A DNA stretch of 64,000 nucleotides, taken from assembly GCF_029395475.1 (NCBI RefSeq), contig NZ_CP113917.1:372001-436000 (forward strand), in the 5' to 3' direction. Positions 47,957-56,163 of the stretch are shown here, piece by piece. This DNA is from Bifidobacterium sp. ESL0775. Its GTDB lineage: Bacteria > Actinomycetota > Actinomycetes > Actinomycetales > Bifidobacteriaceae. The notes below the pieces were generated by a model. The model saw nothing but the letters and a program-made list of their open reading frames with translations. It ran no database searches and had not been told where the DNA came from. Numbering within the stretch: the stretch's first letter is position 1; each line of letters begins with the position of its first letter. Made by a program: the position numbers and the translations under genes.

Positions 47957-49084
47957 GTGAAGGTCGGTATATCGAACATGGCGGAAACGCGGGAGTCGCG
48001 GCGAACGGGGGATGTCGCCTCGAAGCCTGCGTGTACCCACGATATCGTTTCCGGGCAAACTGATATATCATTCGGGAAGAAGTCGAAGCCTGATAATCGT
48101 AATGCAAATGTGGCCACGGCCGTCGCCAACGCCAACATCGCGCTGATCAAATACTGGGGCAAGGCCGACGAACGCTTGATTATCCCGCGGGCTTCGAGCC
48201 TTTCGTTGACCCTTGACGGACTTTCCACGCGCACCAAAGTCGAGTTCATGGAATCCGATTCTCAATTCATCGCGGATTCTTTGACCATCGATGGTCAGGC
48301 GCAACAGGGGGCGGCGCTGAGCCGTGTCTCGAAATTCCTTGATATCGTGCGCGACAAGGCCGGTATCGACTCGCCCGCCCGCGTGACTTCGGCCAACACC
48401 GTACCGTTCGGGGCTGGGCTGGCCAGTTCGGCATCCGCGTTCGCGGCGCTCGCGGCGGCGGCTTCCAAGGCCGCCGGGCTTGATTTGAGCCCGCGCGATC
48501 TGTCCCGTCTGGCTCGTCGTGGTTCGGGCTCGGCCTGCCGTTCGGTTTTCGGCGGGTTGGTGAAATGGAACGCGGGACATGACGACGAAAGCTCCTACGC
48601 GGAGCCGGTGGATTGTGGCAATATGGATCTGGCCATTATCGTCGTGCTCATTTCCGGCGCGAAGAAACCGGTTTCCAGCCGTGAGGCCATGCGCCGCACC
48701 ATCGCCACTTCGCCGCTTTACCGGGCGTGGATCGATTCCTGCGGGCAGGATCTGGACGATGCGCTCGCGGCGATTCGCGCGGATGACGTCCAACGCTTGG
48801 GTGAGATCACCGAGGCCAACGCGCTCGGCATGCACGCGGCGATGATGGCCTCGCGCCCCGCCGTGTTCTACTGGCTCCCGCAAACGGTCGCCGCGCTGAA
48901 CGCCGTCGCCTCCATCCGTGAGACCGGTTTGGGTGCGTGGTCCACGATGGACGCCGGTCCGAATGTCAAGGTGCTCACCGATGGCCGCGACGCCGAGCAT
49001 GTCGCCGACGAGTTGCGCAACCGCCTGCCGGACTGTGAGATTGCGGTGCATCGGCCAGGTTCCGGTGTGCGCTTTGAGGCATGA
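47957..49084 (+). CDS. mvaD: Diphosphomevalonate decarboxylase
   Basis: The 375-residue GHMP-fold enzyme makes isopentenyl diphosphate from mevalonate diphosphate. Family motifs are ANIALIKYWGKADERLIIP, the ATP loop FGAGLASSASAFAALA, the SGSACRSVFGG segment and MDAGPNVKVL near the end. The first 50 residues are not part of the family core; the true start may be later (for example the ATG at 47978 or a GTG near 48111). It is co-oriented with mvk. The phosphomevalonate kinase that acts between the two is not in this window. Confidence 0.94.
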   Translation: MKVGISNMAETRESRRTGDVASKPACTHDIVSGQTDISFGKKSKPDNRNANVATAVANANIALIKYWGKADERLIIPRASSLSLTLDGLSTRTKVEFMESDSQFIADSLTIDGQAQQGAALSRVSKFLDIVRDKAGIDSPARVTSANTVPFGAGLASSASAFAALAAAASKAAGLDLSPRDLSRLARRGSGSACRSVFGGLVKWNAGHDDESSYAEPVDCGNMDLAIIVVLISGAKKPVSSREAMRRTIATSPLYRAWIDSCGQDLDDALAAIRADDVQRLGEITEANALGMHAAMMASRPAVFYWLPQTVAALNAVASIRETGLGAWSTMDAGPNVKVLTDGRDAEHVADELRNRLPDCEIAVHRPGSGVRFEA

Positions 49085-49293
49085 CCGTCTCAGCTGTGTT
49101 AGCGGCAATCATCATAATCGTGAATGTATTACGTAATTTTTAATACGACGAACGAAAAAGATGTCTCCGTTGGCTCCCAACGCGGGTATTTCGCTTTCGA
49201 TTACGGTTATTGACATGATTTCATGCGATGAATCAGTGGTAATTATGCATTTTCGTAGAACTTTGGCAGGCACGGGTAGTTAAATGGTCTCTT

Positions 49294-49836
49294 GTGAAAA
49301 AGCTTATTGAACAACTGGTGAAATTCGGCATCGTGGGTGTCATCGCCGCCGTCATCGATTTTGGCGTGCTGAATATCTTGGTGGCCGCCTTCCACATGAA
49401 CAACGTCGTGGCGAGCACCATCTCGTTCCTGGTTTCGTTGGCGTTCAATTACTGGGCGAGCATGAAGTACGTCTTCAAGCGCCGCGCCGACATGGCCCGA
49501 TGGATGGAAGGCTCGATTTTCCTCGCGGCCGCGGTCGTCGGGCTCGGCATCAATGACTTGATCATCTGGGCCAGCACGCTTGGCATGGTGGCCAACGCGG
49601 CCGTCGCCCAGCACGCGATGTATGTGTTGCGCACCAACATCGGCAAGATCGTGGCCACTGTGGTCGTCGCCATCTGGAACTTCATCATCCGAAAGTGGTT
49701 GCTCGACGACCGTTCCGAACAAAACGGCAAGGCGGCGACCGGTTCCACGACCTCAGCTTCGCCCCCCGAACGCAAGACCTTCGCCCAAAAGCTCGGCGAA
49801 TGGTCGATCGCCCACACGCCCAAGGGTTGGCAGTAA
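49294..49836 (+). CDS. GtrA-like membrane protein
   Basis: This 180-residue protein has four predicted helices and matches the GtrA family (KFGIVGVIAAVIDFGVLNIL, SFLVSLAFNYWASMKYVF, ending with IWNFIIRKWLLDD). GtrA proteins are thought to flip lipid-linked sugars made by GtrB-type enzymes; such an enzyme is encoded at 39057-40091. A hydrophilic tail (about 135-180) rich in S, T and K is longer than usual. The start is a GTG at 49294 without a strong ribosome-binding site. Confidence 0.85.
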   Translation: MKKLIEQLVKFGIVGVIAAVIDFGVLNILVAAFHMNNVVASTISFLVSLAFNYWASMKYVFKRRADMARWMEGSIFLAAAVVGLGINDLIIWASTLGMVANAAVAQHAMYVLRTNIGKIVATVVVAIWNFIIRKWLLDDRSEQNGKAATGSTTSASPPERKTFAQKLGEWSIAHTPKGWQ

Positions 49837-49939
49837 GGTTAGAGTTATCGCGTGAGCCGCTGGTATCCTGTTACTTGTCATGCGGCATTTGCGATCCGTG
49901 ATGTCCAGTATGAGTCATCAGTTAGTGTGAAAGGCCATT

Positions 49940-50611
49940 ATGTCGTCAAGTGACCAGCAGACCACGTTGAATTTCGTCCGTCATGGCAAGGTCGAGAACC
50001 CGAACCACCTGCTCTATGAGCGCCTTCCCGGTTTCCATCTTTCGGCGTTGGGATTACGGATGGCGCAGGCCAGCGGGCGTTACATCGCGGCCGATCCCAG
50101 CATGAACCAGGCCGTGGCGCTGTATTCGTCGCCGTTGGACCGCACGCGCGAGACCGCCCAGGCGATTCTCGCCGAACTCAACCCGGTGCGCGCCTCTCGC
50201 GGCGAAGACGAGCTTTCCATCGAAACCGACCCACGGCTCATCGAGGCGGGCAACGAGTTCCGCGGTTTGCGTGTCGGTTATGGCAAGGCGGCGCTGTGGC
50301 GTCCGCGAAGCATCAAGCTGCTGCACAACCTTTGGCGGCCGAGCTGGGGGGAGAGCTACCAGCACATCGCCGCGCGCGTCAGCGATTTCACGCAGGAGGC
50401 CGTGCGCAACCATCCCGGGCAGCAGGTCATCATCGTCAGCCACGAGTCGCCGATCTGGAGTTATCGGCACATGCTGGAGGCCGGCCATCCTGAGCACAAC
50501 ATGTTGCTGCGCCACACCGCGCTCGCCTCGATCACCTCGATCACTTATGACAGCGCGACCGGCAAGATGCTCAAAATCGCCTATGTCGACCCGGCCAAGG
50601 ATGTCGAATAG
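49940..50611 (+). CDS. Histidine phosphatase / phosphoglycerate mutase family protein
   Basis: The 223-residue enzyme has the phosphohistidine signature NFVRHGKVENP, the acidic-pocket segment SSPLDRTRETAQAIL and the second catalytic histidine in IVSHESPIWSYRH. It probably dephosphorylates a small metabolite; the substrate cannot be named. GAAAGG lies about 6 nt upstream of the ATG. It is co-oriented with, but 104 bp after, the GtrA-like gene. Confidence 0.9.
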   Translation: MSSSDQQTTLNFVRHGKVENPNHLLYERLPGFHLSALGLRMAQASGRYIAADPSMNQAVALYSSPLDRTRETAQAILAELNPVRASRGEDELSIETDPRLIEAGNEFRGLRVGYGKAALWRPRSIKLLHNLWRPSWGESYQHIAARVSDFTQEAVRNHPGQQVIIVSHESPIWSYRHMLEAGHPEHNMLLRHTALASITSITYDSATGKMLKIAYVDPAKDVE

Positions 50612-50765
50612 GTATAGATAGGTACGAGTAGGTGAAGGTAAACGGCTTCGGAATAATCTTGTGGAAGCTCACATTTTTAGCTGTATCTGCCTCGGCGTTG
50701 TGTGACCTCCTATGGATTACGATAGAGTGGGTATGGCAGTTGGCGGTAACGGCAAAGGAGCGAAT

Positions 50766-51731
50766 ATGGCGGTTGATATCGAGGGTGGCATCATCAAGGA
50801 TGGTGAGTTGGCTCGTCTGGCTTTGATGCCTGAAGTGCGAGATGCGGCGCAGGCCGGCGTCGATCTGATCGCGCTTTGGCCGTTGGACACCGCGCAGAAG
50901 CTCAGCAACGACGCGAAATACGCCGAGGATCTGCAGGTTCTGGTCTGCAGGGCGGTGGCCGAGGTCATCACCGGTGAGGAAATCCCGATGGCCGATGCCG
51001 AATTCGTCTATGAAGGCGCGGTCGATATCCCCGGCCGTCCGCAATCGATGGTCGATGCGCTGATCGACGTCAACGATGCTTACGAGCAGATGGAAGACTA
51101 TTCCCGCAACGGCGACACGACGCTCGTCATGGCGGGTGCCGGCGACCTCAATGTGGGTTGGGGCGAGAAAACGGTGAAGGCCGTGGCCGCCGCGCTTGAG
51201 GAGATCGAAGAGGCGGCGAGCAAGAGCGCCGTCAGCGCTTCGGCTGGCGAGGGCGATGACGATTCGACGCCGCATGGGCCGGACGTCGAGAGCGTGGCAC
51301 AGCGCCTCGCGGTGGTCTTGGCCGCGATCAACGGGTTGTTTGGCCTGGTTGAAGACAACGCTGGCACTGCTACTGACGCCGAAGCGGCCGCACGCAACGC
51401 GACGCCGATCATGCTGTATATCAACGAACTGTGCGAGCGGATGTCGATTCCGCGCATGAACCTGACCAGCCAGCAGTTCAAGGACTTGGTGGCCAAATAC
51501 CGTGAGGCGGCGGGTTCCGGTGACGGCGACGCAGCGCTGGTTGCCGTGGCCGAGTTTGTGGCCCCGCTGGCGAAGGCCGAGTGGGAGAAGCACCACAACG
51601 ACGTCATCTACGATCCCGTCGCGGTGGCGAAGGCCGAAAAGGAAAAGGAAGAGAAGATCAAGAAAGCCAAGCTGGCCGAGAAGTTCAAGGACATTCCAGA
51701 GGGCAAGGACAAGCCGCCGGTGGAGCTCTAA
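50766..51731 (+). CDS. Conserved hypothetical actinobacterial protein
   Basis: The 321-residue acidic protein begins MAVDIEGGIIKDGELARLA, with AAAGGAG 5 nt upstream of the chosen ATG. It is mostly helical and alanine-rich, has a serine/aspartate linker near 160-180 (SASAGEGDDDS), and ends in a lysine/glutamate-rich helix (KAEKEKEEKIKKAKLAEKF). No signal peptide, membrane helix or catalytic motif is visible. I do not recognise the family. A terminator follows at 51781. Confidence 0.75.
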   Translation: MAVDIEGGIIKDGELARLALMPEVRDAAQAGVDLIALWPLDTAQKLSNDAKYAEDLQVLVCRAVAEVITGEEIPMADAEFVYEGAVDIPGRPQSMVDALIDVNDAYEQMEDYSRNGDTTLVMAGAGDLNVGWGEKTVKAVAAALEEIEEAASKSAVSASAGEGDDDSTPHGPDVESVAQRLAVVLAAINGLFGLVEDNAGTATDAEAAARNATPIMLYINELCERMSIPRMNLTSQQFKDLVAKYREAAGSGDGDAALVAVAEFVAPLAKAEWEKHHNDVIYDPVAVAKAEKEKEEKIKKAKLAEKFKDIPEGKDKPPVEL

Positions 51732-51780
51732 AAGCCGGTAGCCGAACGGAGGTATCGCCGCATACGCTAAAGTAATACAA

Positions 51781-51822
51781 AATCTGCCTCGCCCATAAAT
51801 CGTTCGGGCGAGGCGGATTTCA
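51781..51822. terminator. Bidirectional terminator
   Basis: AATCTGCCTCGCCC (51781-51794) pairs with GGGCGAGGCGGATT (51806-51819) with one G-T pair and is followed by T. It sits between two convergent genes. Confidence 0.8.
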
Positions 51823-51866
51823 TATATCATCACCGGCGGCGTTGCGCCGCAGGCTGGGTGGTTTAT

Positions 51867-53471
51867 CTACTGTGCGTAGTTTCCACCATTGCCGGAGGCC
51901 GGCGGGAAGCCATTGTCGCCGGTATTGGTATTGATATCGGTATCGGCGGAGGGCTGCTCGCCAGCATAGTTCTGACTTTGGCTCGGTTCTTCCGCGGGTG
52001 CCGTATACGGGTTGTCGGCGGAATTTTGCGGCATGGATTGCGGCGGATACTGATTGCTTTGCTGCTGTTCGGCAGGTGGCATGTATTGCGCTGGTTGCGG
52101 CTCGGCCTGCTGTGCGTAGGGATTGTTCTCCGGCTGCGTGTACTGGGCGTTCATCGGAGCCTGCGGATTCGCGGAAGGGGTGTATGGAACGTTCGCTGGA
52201 ACTTCGTCGAATCGCGCACCTTCGGGCTTGGGGCCCAGCACCATGAAAACGATCGCCACGATGAACGCCGCGAGATAGCAGAGCAACAGCAGGATGGCCG
52301 TGCCGACAATGCCCGCGCCCGCTCCGGCCCCGATATTTGGAGCGTATCTGCCGTTCGAACTGAGTGCGGCGCCGATGCTTATTCCCCCGGCGATGGCGGC
52401 GATGACGAAAAGAATCGTGCTGCCGATGACCAAACCAAAGGGCAGCATCAGCCACCAGCCGGATTTGTTGGAATCATGCAGGCGACGGATGGCGACGGCA
52501 ATGCTGGGAATGAAAATGGCCAGCCCCCAAATGTTGTCGAGGAAACTGGAGTCATCGTGGAGGACGTGGTTGTCGATGATGAAGATGACCAGATTGACCA
52601 GGACGATGAACAAATAGGACCACCAGAACTCGCTGCGGCTCGCGCGGCCCGAGAACTTGACGTACTTGAGGAAGAAGCGCTTGACGGCCTCGATCGGCGG
52701 GCAGCCGTAGTACGGGACGTCCAGTGGCACGGTCAACGGTGCGGTGAAGGCGTTGGCGTTCGGGGCACCATAGTTTTGGTCGCCGTATGGCGGCTGGCCT
52801 GGCGCGGCTGACGGGAACGCGGGAGCGCCGCCTGGTTGCGCCGCGTTCTGGTACGCAGGCTGGTATTGGGTGCTCTGGTATTGGCCGTTCTGATACTGAT
52901 TGTTCTGATACTGCTCGTTCTGGAATTGTTCGCTCTGGTACTGCTCGTTCTGCTGTGGGGCGTTTCCGGCGTCTTGCTCTGGAGCGTTGTATTGCGGAAT
53001 CGCGTAGGCTTGTTGGTCTTGACTTGGCTGTTGGTCCTGACTCGGCTGCTGATCCTGACCTGGCTGCTGGGTCGGGCTGGCTTGCGAAATCGTATCAGCT
53101 TGCGGATTCACGTTCTCCTGGGGCGCGTTGTATTGCGGGACCGCTTCGGCCTGTGCCTCCACCGGGCTGGCTTGCGGAGTCGAGGTGAAGTCCTGCGAAT
53201 CGGCGGAATACGTATTACCTGTGTATGGTGCGGCGTTCTGCGCAGGATTTTCTGGTTGCGTCGTTATCGGACTGGGCATGGGCGGCAGATCGGGCACGAT
53301 CGGATTGTATGGCGTGGCGTTTTCTGGTTGCGTCGGTGTTGATGGCGTCGGGAAAGAGGCCTGCGGCGACGCGGCGAAATTATCGGAAGTGCTCGAAGGA
53401 TTCTCGCCAGTATTCGCGCTCTGCGCAGGATTGGTGTAGCCCCCGTTGGTTTCCGGGTTGGTGTCGTTCAT
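51867..53471 (-). CDS. DUF805 membrane protein with long Q/N/P-rich flanks
   Basis: This 534-residue protein has a four-helix DUF805 core (about 260-410). It starts at the amphipathic FFLKYVKFSGRASRSEFWW and includes IAVAIRRLHDSNKSGWWLMLPF, the typical family signature. The N-terminal 250 residues are low complexity, with repeats of the QDQQPS and QNEQYQ(N/S) kind. The C-terminal 120 residues are also P/Q/N/Y-rich. The flanks are probably cytoplasmic and disordered. DUF805 function is not established. GAAAGGAAA lies upstream of the ATG. Confidence 0.88.
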   Translation of the reverse strand: MNDTNPETNGGYTNPAQSANTGENPSSTSDNFAASPQASFPTPSTPTQPENATPYNPIVPDLPPMPSPITTQPENPAQNAAPYTGNTYSADSQDFTSTPQASPVEAQAEAVPQYNAPQENVNPQADTISQASPTQQPGQDQQPSQDQQPSQDQQAYAIPQYNAPEQDAGNAPQQNEQYQSEQFQNEQYQNNQYQNGQYQSTQYQPAYQNAAQPGGAPAFPSAAPGQPPYGDQNYGAPNANAFTAPLTVPLDVPYYGCPPIEAVKRFFLKYVKFSGRASRSEFWWSYLFIVLVNLVIFIIDNHVLHDDSSFLDNIWGLAIFIPSIAVAIRRLHDSNKSGWWLMLPFGLVIGSTILFVIAAIAGGISIGAALSSNGRYAPNIGAGAGAGIVGTAILLLLCYLAAFIVAIVFMVLGPKPEGARFDEVPANVPYTPSANPQAPMNAQYTQPENNPYAQQAEPQPAQYMPPAEQQQSNQYPPQSMPQNSADNPYTAPAEEPSQSQNYAGEQPSADTDINTNTGDNGFPPASGNGGNYAQ

Positions 53472-53663
53472 CGATTTCCTTTCGTTGAACGGATGTTCCT
53501 TAATACATGTTCCAATAACCGTGAATATCCGCGTAATTCAGTCCTATCGCGGATATGCGGCTTTCACATACGCTTTCAAGCTTAGCCGATAATGTCGGGA
53601 CTAATCAACTTGGGACAGTATTATCAAACGATTTTGGACAGGCAATAACAGATGGTGCCTGAT

Positions 53664-54482
53664 TCAGAGTTCACTGTCATCCAGCGATATCGCATCGTCC
53701 TCGTCGGCAGGGCCGAGCAGCAGGCGTTCGGTCAGTGAGACGAGTCCCAGGAGAATTCCGGTCAGCGTGACCACGACGATGGCGGCGGAGAAGATCATCG
53801 CCGTCTGGAAGGAATTGAATGCGCCCTGCAACCAGACGCCGAGGCCGTTGGTGGCGCCGAGATATTCCGCGGTAACGGCCGTGCCGAAGACGTAGGCGGC
53901 ACTGATGCGGATGCCGGAAAAGATCTGACGGGCGGCAACGCGAAGTTTCACGTGGAACAACGTCCATGGCTTTGTCGCCCCGCAGGTCAGTGCCACATCC
54001 TGATAGAAACTTGGTACAGCGGCGAGGCCGCGTGAGGTGTCGACGGCGATGGAGAAGAGGCCGAAAATGGCCACGAGCGTGATCTTGCCGGCCGGGTTGA
54101 AGCCGAACCAGATCATGAACAGCGGCGCGATGGTGATGATGGGGATGGTTTGCGCGGCCACCAGCAGCGGGTAGATGGCGCGGTTGGCCGTTTTCGAGGC
54201 GTAAAGGCCGATACCGATGGCGATGCCGGTGATGACCGCAATAACGAATCCGGTCAACGCCTCACCGGTGGTCACGGCTGTTGCCGCCATCAGATCGGGC
54301 CAAGTGGCGATCATCGACGAGACGATGGCAACGGGGGAGGCGAGCGTGGTTTCGGAAACGAGGTGTGCGCTCGCCGCCACTTGCCAGACAACCAACACGG
54401 CTCCGATGGTGGCGGTCGGCGGCAACGCTTTGCGCCACCAGCTTTGGCGCTTGTTTCGCGTTTTCGTATCGTTTTGCATCAA
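53664..54482 (-). CDS. ABC transporter permease, ThiX/SsuC-type
   Basis: The 272-residue permease has six helices and the binding-protein-dependent permease loop (VALTCGATKPWTLFHVKL, an EAA-like motif). With the THI5/NMT1-type binding protein encoded upstream it should import a pyrimidine thiamine precursor such as HMP. No ATPase gene is next to it; the following gene is DUF805. The ATG at 54482 or the adjacent ATG at 54479 can start the frame. Confidence 0.82.
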   Translation of the reverse strand: MMQNDTKTRNKRQSWWRKALPPTATIGAVLVVWQVAASAHLVSETTLASPVAIVSSMIATWPDLMAATAVTTGEALTGFVIAVITGIAIGIGLYASKTANRAIYPLLVAAQTIPIITIAPLFMIWFGFNPAGKITLVAIFGLFSIAVDTSRGLAAVPSFYQDVALTCGATKPWTLFHVKLRVAARQIFSGIRISAAYVFGTAVTAEYLGATNGLGVWLQGAFNSFQTAMIFSAAIVVVTLTGILLGLVSLTERLLLGPADEDDAISLDDSEL

Positions 54483-54624
54483 TTACCTCATTGGTATAAA
54501 TACAAAGAAGTGAGTTTAAATCTAATGGAAATTATCTCCAGCAGATGCAACCGGAGTGCCGAAAGTTAGGGAAAACCTTGCGTTCACTTGGATTCCAACG
54601 TTTTCGGCACTCTCTCATTCGTAA

Positions 54625-55803
54625 CTATTCCACATACTTGTTGGTCGAAAGCTCGGCGGCCTGGGGCGCGCGGGCGAGCTTTTTCTTGTGCGAATCGGTG
54701 TAGGTACCGGCGTTGTATTGGAAGTCGAGGTACTTCTGGCCGTCTTCGGTGTTGACGGTGGCCGTGAGCTTCTGGTCGGTCTTGCCGTTGGTCGTCTCGT
54801 CGTTCATGCCGTTGCCGCTCCAGTAACCTTCTTTGACGACTTTTTCCATCGAGGCGCGGGCGAGCTTTGGGTCGAGGTGTGAGGTCTTGGTCTGCGCCAC
54901 GAGGATGTCGGCGGCCTTGTCGGGATTGACCAACGCGTAGTCGTATCCTCGGCGTGCGGCCTTGAGGAACTTCTTCAGATTGGCGACGTTCTGCGGATTC
55001 TTGAGCCACGAGTTCTTCACCGCGAAACCGAGCTGGTCGGGATTGCCGGGCACGCCCCACTTGTCAGCAGCGAAGCAGTTGAGCGCTGGTCCGTTGAGCT
55101 GCGATTCGACCTCTTCCCAATTGGCGTAGAACCCTGCAAAATCGCCTTTGCCGCTGGTCAGTGTGCGGAAGGTGTTGGTGCCGGCCGTCGCGGTTTTGAA
55201 ATCACCGTCGCCGCCGGCGTAACGGATCATCTGACGCACCGAAGCGCTCTGCTCGGCCGAGCCGAAGGTGACGAAGATTTTGCCCGCGAAATCCTTGGGC
55301 GTTTTGATGTCAGCGCGGCTCTTCAAGCTGCACCAGCGTGCGATGGGCTTTTGCGTCAGATCGAAGACGAGCTTCAAATCGGCTCCATGCGCGTCGGCGT
55401 TGGCGAGATCGGTGAGTTTCGAGAATCCGATATTGGCCACGCCGTTTTCGACGCTCGTTTCAGCGCCGGCCTGGGTGGTCGGCAGGATCTTCACATTGAC
55501 GCCGGCATCCTTGAAATAGCCAAGCTGCTGGGCGACGTACAGGCCGACATGGTTGGTGTTCGGCGTCCAGTCGAGCATGAAGGTCAGCGTCGGTTTGCCG
55601 TTGGGTCCTGCCGCGCTGCCGCTATTGGAACTATTTCCGCACGCGGCCAGCGAAAGTCCGAGTGCTGCGGTGCCGATAACTGCTGCGGCCTTGCGTAGCG
55701 TTTTGTGATAACCGTTGAAATTGGTTCTTGTATCGTTTCGGGAACTGCTGAATCGTTCGTTGCCCTTGAAAATCCGCGAAAACTGTGTCTTAATACCCAC
55801 CAT
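54625..55803 (-). CDS. Thiamine-precursor-binding lipoprotein, ThiY/NMT1 family
   Basis: The 392-residue binding protein has a long basic N-terminus (1-37), a hydrophobic helix and the lipobox LSLAAC, so it is predicted to be membrane-anchored through the cysteine. The mature part opens with TFMLDWTPNTNHVGLYVAQ, the hallmark of ThiY/THI5-like proteins that bind pyrimidine precursors of thiamine. The ATG at 55803 has AAGGTG 6 nt upstream. It lies 142 bp before the permease gene on the same strand. I searched the upstream region by eye for a TPP riboswitch and saw none. Confidence 0.85.
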   Translation of the reverse strand: MVGIKTQFSRIFKGNERFSSSRNDTRTNFNGYHKTLRKAAAVIGTAALGLSLAACGNSSNSGSAAGPNGKPTLTFMLDWTPNTNHVGLYVAQQLGYFKDAGVNVKILPTTQAGAETSVENGVANIGFSKLTDLANADAHGADLKLVFDLTQKPIARWCSLKSRADIKTPKDFAGKIFVTFGSAEQSASVRQMIRYAGGDGDFKTATAGTNTFRTLTSGKGDFAGFYANWEEVESQLNGPALNCFAADKWGVPGNPDQLGFAVKNSWLKNPQNVANLKKFLKAARRGYDYALVNPDKAADILVAQTKTSHLDPKLARASMEKVVKEGYWSGNGMNDETTNGKTDQKLTATVNTEDGQKYLDFQYNAGTYTDSHKKKLARAPQAAELSTNKYVE

Positions 55804-56163
55804 GAATCACCTTGTCTTCTTCTGCGGCCTGAGGCGACGCATGCGGAAAGGTGAGGAGTCCGCGCGACGAAACAAGCCGGTGCATCGAGTTGGGAATTGG
55901 TCTATGACCGTGGCATTGCGGATATGACTGGATTTACCTCGGTCGATATTGCCGCAAAACCTGTAATTCCAAGCTTTTTGCGTTGTTAAATCGTCTTGGC
56001 GCAGCTGCTGCCACCAACCACGCGAACAAGTTCCAGTATAAGCGTGAGGGGCCACCAAATATACGTTCTGCGGAGGCGATGACGCATTGCTCGATGTTTA
56101 AATGTAAGAAATCTCTTACCTTTTAGCCTTTCGTGGTATGGCCGGTTGGGTTAATCTAGGACT
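55804..56163. other. Divergent intergenic region
   Basis: The 360 bp separate the ThiY-like gene (minus) from the reductase gene (plus). The core elements expected of a TPP riboswitch are not visible in either orientation. I see no tRNA or strong hairpin. It presumably holds two promoters. Confidence 0.4.

Noticed and set aside
55804..56163. Possible TPP riboswitch upstream of the ThiY-like gene
   Set aside because: The conserved core elements expected of a THI box were not found on either strand by eye.
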